A stretch of DNA of 64,000 nucleotides. Source: an uncultured Oscillospiraceae bacterium. GTDB lineage: Bacteria; Bacillota; Clostridia; Oscillospirales; Oscillospiraceae. Below the pieces are notes generated by a model, which was not told the origin of the DNA, made no database searches, and saw nothing but the letters and a program-made list of their open reading frames with translations. Of the stretch, positions 10,801-16,993 are shown piece after piece; the first letter of the stretch is position 1; every line of letters begins with the position of its first letter. The translations under genes were made by a program, and so were the position numbers. Location: positions 1 through 64,000 of the forward strand of contig CAJTPV010000001.1 of assembly GCA_910578505.1 (NCBI GenBank). Reading direction: 5' to 3'.

Positions 10801-11449
10801 CACTGATAATAGTACCAGTAGTACCAGCATGATAGTCATAGTTAAGGATAACTTTATAGACATCCACCCACTTGGCATACAACTTTATACCGTTTGTCTC
10901 TATGGTGTCGCTCAAATCAAATGGGTTTCTAAATGCCTGGTCTGTATACCAGCCGCCAAATGCCAAATTATCTTTAGTTTTTTCAATACCTTCAATGATT
11001 TTCTGGATATCCGCAAGATCAGCAGGTTCTACCATACCAGCGTCGTTTGTATTCAGTACTAATAAATCGTTGTCCAGTACAATACTGCTGCCAGCAGGCA
11101 ACGTTATGGTCCCTGTTTTCGCAATATCAAAGTCCAGCGTAACCTTATAGCCACTCAGCCACTGGGCATAAAGAGTGGTATCCTTGTTGTAGTCAGGCGC
11201 AACTTTGCCGGCCTTATCGCTGCTCCACCCGGCAAAAGGCCGCCCGGCCCATTTCGCGCCGGGTGAATTGGCCGGTTCTTGACCGGGCGTGGTCTTCAAC
11301 TGCAATTGGTAGTCGGAAATGCCATCATTCAAATCATATGTAATGGTGACAGTCCCATCCCCGCCGCCTTCCGCTGCAAACGCCGTCCCCGGCAAGAGGG
11401 ACAGGGCCATGCAGAACACCAGCAGCCATGCCGTCAAACGTTTCTTCAT
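4889..11449 (-). CDS. Giant SLH surface protein with about 22 InlB B-type repeats
   Basis: A 2186-residue exported protein. Signal peptide: 'MKKRLTAWLLVFCMALSLLPG' ending at AFA-AEG. Residues about 30-1850 are about 22 copies of a 65-110-residue Listeria-Bacteroides (InlB B/Flg_new) repeat, each with a 'GYTFxGWY' core and closing in 'LYAxW'. A thread of Gly/Asn/Ser linkers and one divergent repeat ('GGRVSVSTTYAREGDRVTVTV') follows, then SLH repeats over the last ~170 residues ('YLDVHPSDWYYSSVDYMWQ', 'NRFGPQATTSNAMVWTI', 'LNPRGTATRAEVAAMITRF'), which would anchor it to cell-wall polymer. SD AAGGAG precedes the start. Base composition is uneven: roughly 7.9-11.4 kb is clearly AT-richer than 4.9-7.8 kb. 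The role, probably adhesion or surface display, is inferred. Confidence 0.9.
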   Translation of the reverse strand: MKKRLTAWLLVFCMALSLLPGTAFAAEGGGDGTVTITYDLNDGISDYQLQLKTTPGQEPANSPGAKWAGRPFAGWSSDKAGKVAPDYNKDTTLYAQWLSGYKVTLDFDIAKTGTITLPAGSSIVLDNDLLVLNTNDAGMVEPADLADIQKIIEGIEKTKDNLAFGGWYTDQAFRNPFDLSDTIETNGIKLYAKWVDVYKVILNYDYHAGTTGTIISGKESATIKTNGEGKLSDTSINGIPTSELVSPTVEGYSFGGWYILAMGTNQGGLIEAGSLAPQRGIRIENLTTFDFADYAKENSISSSAININIYVNWAPPYHISYNANWGDNPQIQIVDTNKDDMYVLPATDPVRPGYTFDGWFTTDGTELKTEAPDSNTTTEKFINGQSPTTIYAHWKEGYKITFQYLGDVTDPSNPTTPPEKSVWTNSRGEIKVEDRDEVKGWMNDQTVAGHVFIGWYLDGQEITYEQLLLKQFTGPATIEGRWEEGFLITFNVNADDATLAGAQNNRTDVKGRLFKGKWPQDPTRPGYTFGGWYEDKGGTTSLTEGTDATVSPPEYYQFTKSTIIYAKWTYPYTITLDADGGTVEKPTLYTDKVDGEKLPKLPTPTKDGYTFKGWYPVNLPNGTLGDTAAAEGGECKGPVTLKAVWGAPFTINLVADPGTIVPDTIKTAGTPDADGNDTYANLTDPVAPPNTATDTWTFKGWFTAASGGMEVKNGNTCTGPGTLYAQWTRTTVTNGGGTVTTSTTPNKVTAASKPAAASTPMLTAATGEFDISFDSDGGKLPDGVESTAETTNQKLATLPTPTKEGWTFQGWFATIDGNETRIIAGANGTEFKGDTAVKAKWGAPFTITFDYKGAEGMPPTLTLQTGTNGILPVSQLPSAPVWEAHEFGGWYTNPDCTGDECDLGQKFDKPTTIYAKWTETGYAITFDFNDGTSPNITRQTVNGKITGLPDPVRDGYTFDGWHISKDEGSAEINLNTFTFSEAITLYAHWTKEITVTFHHNNLTNKTTVVTTKHGEWVKSDGSVAAQFTDLLPDPEFGGHEFAGWFNAVTGGVKYSNPAEIMGDMDLYAHWNEDEVEITFLDDGEEIAKLTTVNGKIPNFPDLPNRIGWKFEGWCSTQNDITTKVTADTLFSADTSLHALWTDITAVTPKNPVITFIVDVPTPLEGAAHFTMELTKTTGYLSQLPTLIGRDDADGWRLENGNHVDEGQLYTKDTNLYVDTAKTILITFDWNNAKDGGTSSKTTVRTDKDGKIPEDKWPDTDGKNPGYHFDNWYTEATGGTVVSKLATFKEPTTIYAHWKGPFTVTFDANGGKFPDGETTKGVETDDDGNLDPTKIPADPTREGYTKFGGWSLTKDGTEAVEPDAQPYTGAATLYAIWGPPYAIEYDAMGGEVTPTEEQKLSTEDGKFPELPVPTHPRDSFGGWYTTKDYQEGTLVSAGGDCPGAVTLYAKWTREPPYTITFEANNTDATMEDPASGQPVATITLKTDDKGVLMQAPPEPTLRGGKFQGWYTKAEEGAGELISDAATRTYTDDMTLYAHWETREFTITFDFNLGAIMSNPLTITTFTTTKGKSLTFLPDTLPQAASGNYKIKGWYRVQNPVEGKDQPVTTSSTFDRDTTLYAQWELATDLPITFKYPNVTFLDAENGNALVTLEVDKDYKMSSVPPGPYKEGQTFSGWFYREPDRPDGEEKQFTKDTEVTGSLRVYPKYVGAGFTITFEPGEESELEPIKVKTTSEGRIPDGEMPSPTWEGHTFTGWFTAAEGGTKINRRTVFTQDTTVYAHWDKDDSSEPGGPDDPGEDKPGPTSPPYTITFNPNGGNLNASTTALTDLNGRLMSLPTPARTGYSFDGWFNGSERITTATVFTANTTIMAQWSTGSGGSGGNGSGDINGYAITVSNTSGGRVSVSTTYAREGDRVTVTVRPYSGYQLDRIEVTNARGYDVDLRDQGSNRYVFYMPASRVTVDAVFMELIANNGNGGNTGNTGSTGGNTGGNTNWNPGGTVTQPSGGASSGMGIFSQPVLNTVPMPYLDVHPSDWYYSSVDYMWQRQLMGGVSNNRFGPQATTSNAMVWTILARLAGVDVTSGASVWYENARSWAVSNRISDGVGPNSAVTREQLATMLWNFKGSPAVGYDLGQFGDRGQISTYQAECALSWAVANNIVTGTANRLNPRGTATRAEVAAMITRFCQNT

Positions 11450-11550
11450 GCTAGAAATCTCCTTCCAAAAAAAAGATATGGACAGTATGCGGCCGGTCCA
11501 GGGCCGCCCCGGCAGAGGGCGAGCGTCCGGCCGCGCCGAATTCTACGCCT

Positions 11551-11579
11551 ATTATAAGATATTTTCCCAATAATGGCAA
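11551..11579 (-). promoter_or_regulatory. Sigma-A promoter for the giant SLH gene
   Basis: On the minus strand TTGCCA (11579-11574), 17-base spacer, TATAAT (11556-11551), giving a 5' leader of about 95 bases. Confidence 0.7.
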
Positions 11580-11582
11580 GCA

Positions 11583-11765
11583 TTACTTTTGCCCGCAGGG
11601 CTGGAAAAATTCAGCAGGGACCGGAGGGCGCTCATCGGTTTCGGAAAGGGCCTCAGGGCAGTCAGCGGCGCTGGGGTCAATGCTGCTGGTGATTTGGCGG
11701 TTCAGCATGCTGACATAGGGGTTTTTTCTTGGATGCAGCATTTCAATGTCATATTCCTCTCTCAT
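11583..11765 (-). CDS. Small BrnA/CopG-antitoxin-like protein, atypical tail
   Basis: A 60-residue product with a good SD (AGAGGTGAT) and its own promoter. The N-terminal half, 'MREEYDIEMLHPRKNPY' followed by 'LNRQIT', matches the start of ribbon-helix-helix antitoxins of the BrnA/CopG kind (EYDF...KNPYAKxLKxQITIxID). After residue ~31 the similarity stops and an unrelated Pro/Glu-rich tail follows, so the second half of the DNA-binding fold is missing. No toxin gene is next to it. It is either a degenerate antitoxin remnant still behind its promoter or a novel small protein; I favour the former. Confidence 0.5.
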   Translation of the reverse strand: MREEYDIEMLHPRKNPYVSMLNRQITSSIDPSAADCPEALSETDERPPVPAEFFQPCGQK

Positions 11766-11788
11766 GTCATCACCTCTTTTTTACTTTT

Positions 11789-11816
11789 ATTATAAGTATT
11801 CCCCCACAGTTGTCAA
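11789..11816 (-). promoter_or_regulatory. Sigma-A promoter for the antitoxin-like gene
   Basis: Minus-strand TTGACA (11816-11811), 16-base spacer, TATAAT (11794-11789). Near-perfect hexamers. Confidence 0.7.
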
Positions 11817-11952
11817 GCATTTCCGGCACAAAACCCCAGGAAGGAACCCACCCTCTACGGCTGACAACTCCCCCTTCAGAAGGACATGGCGCGGCGGAGA
11901 GGGGGGTCTATCCGCATTTTATACAAAATTTCCGCAAATGAACCCATCGCAA

Positions 11953-11981
11953 TTGACGCGGGGGCCAGGCTGTGCTAAAAT
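11953..11981 (+). promoter_or_regulatory. Sigma-A promoter for nfnAB
   Basis: TTGACG (11953-11958), 17-base spacer, TAAAAT (11976-11981), about 65 bases upstream of nfnA. The rest of 11817-12045 shows nothing recognisable. Confidence 0.7.
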
Positions 11982-12045
11982 CAAGCTGTGCACGCAGATG
12001 CACACAGCATCAAGCAACCGAAATCAAGTGGAAAGAGGAAACACT

Positions 12046-12888
12046 ATGTATCGGATCATCAAAAAGCGGGTACTCAATCCTACGGTCACCTTGATGGAGA
12101 TCGAAGCTCCCCTGGTGGCCAGGAAAGCCGAACCCGGTCAGTTCATCATCCTGCGGGTGGACGCCGGCGGCGAACGCATCCCCCTGACCATCGCGGCCTA
12201 TGACCGCGAGGCGGGCACTGTCACCATCATCTTCCAGATCGTGGGCGGCACCACGGAAAAGCTCAACCACAAGGAGGAGGGCGAGTATATCCAGGACTTC
12301 GTCGGCCCCCTGGGCCGGGCCACGGAGACCGAGGGCCTCAAGCGGGTGGCGGTCATCGGCGGCGGCGTGGGCACGGCCATCGCCTACCCCGTGGCGAAAA
12401 AGCTCCACGACGTGGGCTGCCACGTGGACCTGATCGTGGGCTTCCGCAACAAGGACCTCATCATCCTCAAGGAGGAGTTCGAGGCCGCCAGCACCAATCT
12501 CATCATCGGCACCGACGACGGCTCCTACGGCAAGAAGGCCCTGGTCACCGACCTGCTCAAGGAGCAGATCGACTCCGGCGCGCAGTATGACCGCGTCATC
12601 GCCATCGGCCCGGTCATCATGATGAAGTTCGTGTGCCTGCTGACCAAGGAGTACAACATCCCCACCGTGGTCAGCATGAACCCCATCATGATCGACGGCA
12701 CCGGCATGTGCGGCGGCTGCCGGCTGACCGTGGGCGGCGAGACCAAGTTCGCCTGCGTGGACGGCCCGGAGTTCGACGGCCATCTCGTGGACTTTGACGA
12801 GGCCATGGCCCGGGGCGCGATGTACCGGGACTTCGAGCTCCACGCCAGGGACGAGGCTTGCAATCTGTTCAAGCAGGAGGTAAAGTGA
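12046..12888 (+). CDS. nfnA: NADH-dependent ferredoxin:NADP+ oxidoreductase subunit A
   Basis: The 280-residue small subunit of the electron-bifurcating NfnAB complex (also annotated sulfide dehydrogenase subunit / FAD-NAD-binding subunit). It binds FAD near 'AEPGQFIILRV' and 'RIPLTIA', NAD at 'VIGGGVGTAIAYP', and a [2Fe-2S] cluster through Cys residues in 'GMCGGCRLTVGGETKFACVDGPEF'. The complex couples NADPH, NADH and ferredoxin pools in the cytoplasm. Start ATG has AGAGGAA upstream. nfnB starts one base after the stop, so the two are a tight operon. Confidence 0.92.
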   Translation: MYRIIKKRVLNPTVTLMEIEAPLVARKAEPGQFIILRVDAGGERIPLTIAAYDREAGTVTIIFQIVGGTTEKLNHKEEGEYIQDFVGPLGRATETEGLKRVAVIGGGVGTAIAYPVAKKLHDVGCHVDLIVGFRNKDLIILKEEFEAASTNLIIGTDDGSYGKKALVTDLLKEQIDSGAQYDRVIAIGPVIMMKFVCLLTKEYNIPTVVSMNPIMIDGTGMCGGCRLTVGGETKFACVDGPEFDGHLVDFDEAMARGAMYRDFELHARDEACNLFKQEVK

Positions 12889-12889
12889 C

Positions 12890-14308
12890 ATGCCGAATAT
12901 GAATCCTAAGAAGAACCCCATGCCCCATCAGGACCCCGTCGTCCGCGCGGGCAACTTTGAGGAGGTGGCCCTGGGCTATACGAAGGAGCAGGCGATCGAC
13001 GAGGCGCAGCGCTGCCTCCACTGCAAGAAAATGCCCTGCGTGTCCGGCTGCCCGGTCCAGATCAAGATCCCCGAGTTCATTGCAAAGGTTGCTGAGGGCG
13101 ACTTCGAGGCCGCCTATCAGATCATCTCCCAGGACAGCGCCCTGCCCGCCGTCTGCGGCCGCGTCTGCCCCCAGGAGAGCCAGTGCGAGTCAAAGTGCGT
13201 GCGCGGCGCCAAGGGCGAGCCGGTGGGCATTGGCCGCCTGGAGCGCTTCGTGGCCGACTGGCACAACGCCAACGCCACGGAAAAGGCTGTCGCCCCCGCG
13301 TCCAACGGCCACAAGGTGGCGGTCATCGGCTCCGGTCCCTCCGGCCTGACCTGCGCCGGCGACCTGGCCCGGAAGGGGTACGAGGTCACGGTGTACGAGG
13401 CCCTGCATCTGGCGGGCGGCGTGCTGGTGTACGGCATCCCTGAGTTCCGTCTGCCCAAGAGCATCGTGCAGAAGGAAGTGGACGGGCTGAAGGAGCTGGG
13501 CGTAAAGATTGAGACCAACGCCGTCATTGGCCGCTCCATCACCATCGACGAGCTGATGGAGGAGTTCAAGTTCGAGGCGGTGTTCATCGGCTCCGGCGCG
13601 GGCCTGCCCATGTTCATGCACATCCCCGGCGAGAACCTGAAGGGCGTGTACTCCGCCAACGAGTTCCTCACCCGCATCAACCTGATGAAGGCGTACAAGG
13701 ACGGCTCCGACACGCCCATCATGCCCCTGCAGGGCAAGAAGGTGGCGGTGGTCGGCGGCGGCAACGTGGCCATGGACGCCGCCCGCTGCTCCAAGCGCCT
13801 GGGCGCGGACGTACATATCGTCTACCGCCGCAGCGAGGCGGAGCTCCCCGCCCGCGCGGAGGAGGTGGAGCACGCCAAGGAGGAGGGCATCATCTTCAAG
13901 ACCCTCACCAATCCGGTGGAGATCCTGGGCTACAACAATCCGGAGGACAAGCGGGACCCGAAGAACGGCTCTGTCAACGGCCTGAAGTGCGTGGAGATGG
14001 AGCTGGGCGAGCCCGACGCCTCCGGCCGCCGCCGTCCCATCGTCAAAGAGGGCAGCGAGTTTGACATGGAGATGGACTGCGTGATCATGGCGCTGGGCAC
14101 CAGCCCCAACCCGCTGATCAAGTCCACCACCAAGGGTCTGGAGATCAACAAGCGGGGCGGCATCATCGTCAACGAGGACGGTCTGACCAGCCGCGAAGCT
14201 GTGTATGCCGGCGGCGACGCCGTCACCGGCGCAGCCACGGTCATCCTGGCCATGGGCGCGGGCAAGACCGCCGCCAAGGCCATTGACGAGTATCTGCAGA
14301 AGAAGTAA
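12890..14308 (+). CDS. nfnB: NADPH-dependent glutamate synthase-like NfnB subunit
   Basis: The 472-residue large Nfn subunit, related to the glutamate synthase small chain. N-terminal [4Fe-4S] ligands lie in 'CLHCKKMPCVSGCP' and 'CGRVCPQESQCESKCVRG'. Two Rossmann folds follow: FAD at 'VAVIGSGPSGLTCAGDLA' and NADPH at 'VAVVGGGNVAMDAAR', ending with 'VYAGGDAVTGAATVILAMG'. Translated from an SD (GGAGG) inside the end of nfnA. Because it is paired with nfnA and no GltB-type large glutamate synthase is nearby, Nfn function is preferred over glutamate synthesis. With the hydrogenase at 21.4 kb it suggests ferredoxin-centred anaerobic electron flow. Confidence 0.92.
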   Translation: MPNMNPKKNPMPHQDPVVRAGNFEEVALGYTKEQAIDEAQRCLHCKKMPCVSGCPVQIKIPEFIAKVAEGDFEAAYQIISQDSALPAVCGRVCPQESQCESKCVRGAKGEPVGIGRLERFVADWHNANATEKAVAPASNGHKVAVIGSGPSGLTCAGDLARKGYEVTVYEALHLAGGVLVYGIPEFRLPKSIVQKEVDGLKELGVKIETNAVIGRSITIDELMEEFKFEAVFIGSGAGLPMFMHIPGENLKGVYSANEFLTRINLMKAYKDGSDTPIMPLQGKKVAVVGGGNVAMDAARCSKRLGADVHIVYRRSEAELPARAEEVEHAKEEGIIFKTLTNPVEILGYNNPEDKRDPKNGSVNGLKCVEMELGEPDASGRRRPIVKEGSEFDMEMDCVIMALGTSPNPLIKSTTKGLEINKRGGIIVNEDGLTSREAVYAGGDAVTGAATVILAMGAGKTAAKAIDEYLQKK

Positions 14309-14342
14309 TGCAACCAGTAAGATTCCCGGCAAAATACCACGC

Positions 14343-14388
14343 AGCCAGAAGAGGCCGCCCTTATCCGGGCAGCCTCTTCTGGCTTTTC
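14343..14388 (+). terminator. Intrinsic terminator after nfnAB
   Basis: Arms AGCCAGAAGAGGC (14343-14355) and GCCTCTTCTGGCT with an inner GCCC/GGGC extension, then TTTT. Confidence 0.85.
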
Positions 14389-14398
14389 CCTGTTCTGT

Positions 14399-15403
14399 TC
14401 AGGTCGCCGCCGCATCCGGGGCCTGCCCTGCGGACCGCCGCTCGATCAGCTCCGCGTGCAGCAGCAGCGTACTGATGGGCGTCCCCTCAATCTGGCTGGA
14501 GAGGGCGTAGAAGGCGCTTTTGCCCAGCTCCGTCCGGTTCTGCCGGATGGTGGACAGGGGCGGAATGGTGTACTGGCACAGCGGCAGGTCGTCAAACCCG
14601 ATGACGCTCAGCTGCCGGGGGACGGCGATCCCCAGCTCCAGGCAGTGGATCAGCACCATATGGGCCAGCAGGTCGTGGGAGCAGATGATGGCCGTGCAGC
14701 CCCGGTCCAGCAGCCGGGGGAAGTGTTTTTCCACGCACTCCGCCAGCCGGAAGGCGTAACCGGCCAGCTCCCGCTGGGCGGGCAGTCCGTTTTTCCGCAG
14801 GGCCTGGAAGAAGGAGGCGTAGCGGGCCTGATAGATGTACGCGCCCAGGGCGCTGCTGAGATAGCCGATCTTCCGGTGGCCCAGCTCCAGCAGGCGGGTC
14901 ACCGCCATGTCCATCCCCTCGTCGTTGTCAATGCCCACCTGGGTGACGGCGGGGTTGGACTTCACGCAGCTGTCGTAGAGCACGGCGGGGGTGGAGCAGG
15001 TCTGGAAGTCCTTCATCCAGGGGTCCAGCAGCGTCAGGCCCAGGAACAGCGCCCCCTGGTAGCCGTGCAGCAGCATATACTCGTCATAGGGGGACGCCTT
15101 CTGCAGCGGCTCCGTCAGGGGGACGATGTCCACCTGATACCCGGCGGGCTCCGCCAGCTTCCGGAAGCCCGTCACGATCTCCCAGCCGAAGTCCTCCGGT
15201 TTTTCCCAGTCCATGTTCTGGATGAAGATGCACACCCGGCGGCTGGCGCCGGTCCGGGGGATGCGGGAGTACCCCAGCTCCACCGCAGCCTCCAGAACGG
15301 ATTTCCGCATGGTCCCGCTGACATCCGCCGCCCCGCTCAGCGCCTTGGACACCGTCCCCTTTGTCACGCCCAGATGCCTGGCAATATCGTCCATTGTTGC
15401 CAT
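14399..15403 (-). CDS. LacI family transcriptional regulator
   Basis: A 334-residue sugar-responsive repressor. The N-terminal HTH 'MDDIARHLGVTKGTVSKALSG' carries the family's hinge-proximal features, followed by a periplasmic-binding-protein-like effector domain ('CIFIQNMDWEKPEDFGWEIV', 'VGIDNDEGMDMAVTRLLELG', 'VIGFDDLPLCQYTIPPLSTI'). Start ATG at 15403 has GGAGGTG five bases upstream. It is transcribed away from a wrecked pullulanase/debranching locus and probably once controlled it; the effector is likely a maltodextrin-type sugar, by inference from context. Confidence 0.88.
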   Translation of the reverse strand: MATMDDIARHLGVTKGTVSKALSGAADVSGTMRKSVLEAAVELGYSRIPRTGASRRVCIFIQNMDWEKPEDFGWEIVTGFRKLAEPAGYQVDIVPLTEPLQKASPYDEYMLLHGYQGALFLGLTLLDPWMKDFQTCSTPAVLYDSCVKSNPAVTQVGIDNDEGMDMAVTRLLELGHRKIGYLSSALGAYIYQARYASFFQALRKNGLPAQRELAGYAFRLAECVEKHFPRLLDRGCTAIICSHDLLAHMVLIHCLELGIAVPRQLSVIGFDDLPLCQYTIPPLSTIRQNRTELGKSAFYALSSQIEGTPISTLLLHAELIERRSAGQAPDAAAT

Positions 15404-15436
15404 AGACGCACCTCCGTCCCCCGGATTTTCAGGTTT

Positions 15437-15465
15437 ATTATAAAGCATTCCCCGACAAAAATCAA
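15437..15465 (-). promoter_or_regulatory. Sigma-A promoter for the LacI regulator
   Basis: Minus-strand TTGATT (15465-15460), 17-base spacer, TATAAT (15442-15437). Confidence 0.65.
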
Positions 15466-15544
15466 TCCCGCTGCTGTTTCTCTAGAGTTTCGTATGCCAC
15501 CTCTACGGCGTGCCCTTCACCACCAACACCTGGTACATAGGGGG

Positions 15545-16520
15545 CCTACGCCACGGACCCCCGCCGGGGGGAGGTGCGCATCCGGGAGCTGAAGGAGGCC
15601 ATCCAGTCCCTCCACCAAAACGGCTTCCGGGTGATTCTGGACGTGGTCTACAACCACACCTACCTGCTGGACTCCTGGCTGTGGCGGACCGCCCCCTGGT
15701 ACTACTGCCAGTGGGAGGACGGGGGCCCCTCCAACGGCTCCGGCTGCGGCAACGACATGGCCTCGGAGCGGAGCATGTGCGCCCGGTACATCCTGGACTC
15801 GGTGCTGTACTGGGCGGAGGAGTACCATGTGGACGGATTTCGGTTTGACTTGTGGGGCTGCTTGGTGTAAAATTGATGCAGGAGATCCGGCAGGAGCTGG
15901 ACCGGCGGTGGGGAAAGGGCGAAAAGCTGCTCTTCGGCGAGCCCTGGTCCGCCGCCGGCACCGCCGTCCGGCCCGGCACCCGCCTGGCGGGGAAGGAGAG
16001 CCTGAAGCGGCTGGACCGGGAGACCGGCGCGTTCTGCGACGCCACTCGGGACGCGGTGAAGGGCCCCATCGAGGTGGGCCGGGAGACGGAGCCCGGCTTT
16101 GTCAACGGCGGCGGGCTGGACACCGGGATTCTGACCCATTGTGTCCGGGGCTGGGCAGGGGCGGAGGGGCCGTTTTCCGTGAAGGCCCCCTCCCAGACCA
16201 TCACCTACCTCTCCTCCCACGACGACTGGACGCTGTGGGATAAGCTGGTGCTGACCATGGACCCCCGGCGGCAGTATGACCGGCTGGACCCGGCTATCCT
16301 GCGGGCCAACCGGCTGGCGGCGGCCATCTGCTTTACCTGTCAGGGGCGGCTGTTTCTGCTGTACAGCGTCCGGCAGGAGGCAGTCCTGCTGCCGCTGCCG
16401 GAGGGCAAGTGGGAGCTGCTGGCGGACGGGGAGTCCAGCTTCCGGTGGCAGTCGCCGGAGGTGTATTCCGGCACCGCCCCCCTGGCCCCCATGACCGCCG
16501 CGATTTTTGGACAGCGATAG
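15545..16520 (+). pseudogene. Type I pullulanase remnant (pulA-like)
   Basis: Decayed GH13 pullulanase that would cleave alpha-1,6 bonds of branched glucans. The first reading frame (to the stop at 15868-15870) carries 'YATDPRRGEVRIRELKEAI', 'VILDVVYNHT' and 'VDGFRFDL' (nucleophile Asp). The second frame (from about 15852) continues the same protein with 'LMQEIRQEL', 'FGEPW' (acid/base Glu) and 'TYLSSHDDWTLWDKL'. The frame break lies at about 15850-15865. The N-terminal domains are absent, and the region after 'ICFTCQG' jumps straight to a C-terminal segment, so there is also an internal deletion. At least three lesions make it non-functional. Confidence 0.85.
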
Positions 16521-16533
16521 GAGGGAGACCGCC

Positions 16534-16993
16534 ATGCGCTTTATCTTCGGAAAACAGGATTCCCCCACCCTGGAGCGGGCCCAGGAGCGGTGCTGGCTGC
16601 TGGCCAACGGGCTGGGCGGGTATATGTCCGCCTCGGCGGCGTTTTCCGTCACCCGGCGGGACCAGAGTATTCTGATGGCGGCGGTGCGCCGTGGAGTACG
16701 GGGCCAACACGGCGGCGGTGGCGTACACCATCGAAAACCGCTCCTCAGTTCCCTGCACTCTGCGGGTGCGGCCCTTTACGCCGGACGCGGCCCGGACTGT
16801 CCGGGAGCAGCTGGAGCCGGTAGAGGCCATGCTCCGGGAGGGCTGCGTGGGACAGATTCCGGAAATCTACGACGGCGGGACCCCCGGCCCCTCCAAGGGC
16901 TGCTTTGCCCAGGCGTGGAGCGTGGGGGAGCTGCTGCGGGTATATGAACAATTGGAGAACATCGAAAAGGAGGCTGACAGCCATGCTGGATAA
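16534..16993 (+). pseudogene. Glycogen debranching enzyme (amylo-1,6-glucosidase) remnant
   Basis: Fragments of a bacterial glycogen debranching enzyme. The start is intact with SD GGAGG: 'MRFIFGKQD' then 'RCWLLANGLGGYMSA', the typical N-terminal motif. After about 55 residues the frame changes near 16680; the other frame (from 16691) gives 'EYGANTAAVAYTIENRS', then leaps to the C-terminal signature 'REGCVGQIPEIYDGG' and 'PSKGCFAQAWSVGELLRVYE'. Most of the catalytic domain (several hundred residues) is deleted. The 3' end overlaps the start of the downstream GH13 gene by 11 bases. Confidence 0.85.
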
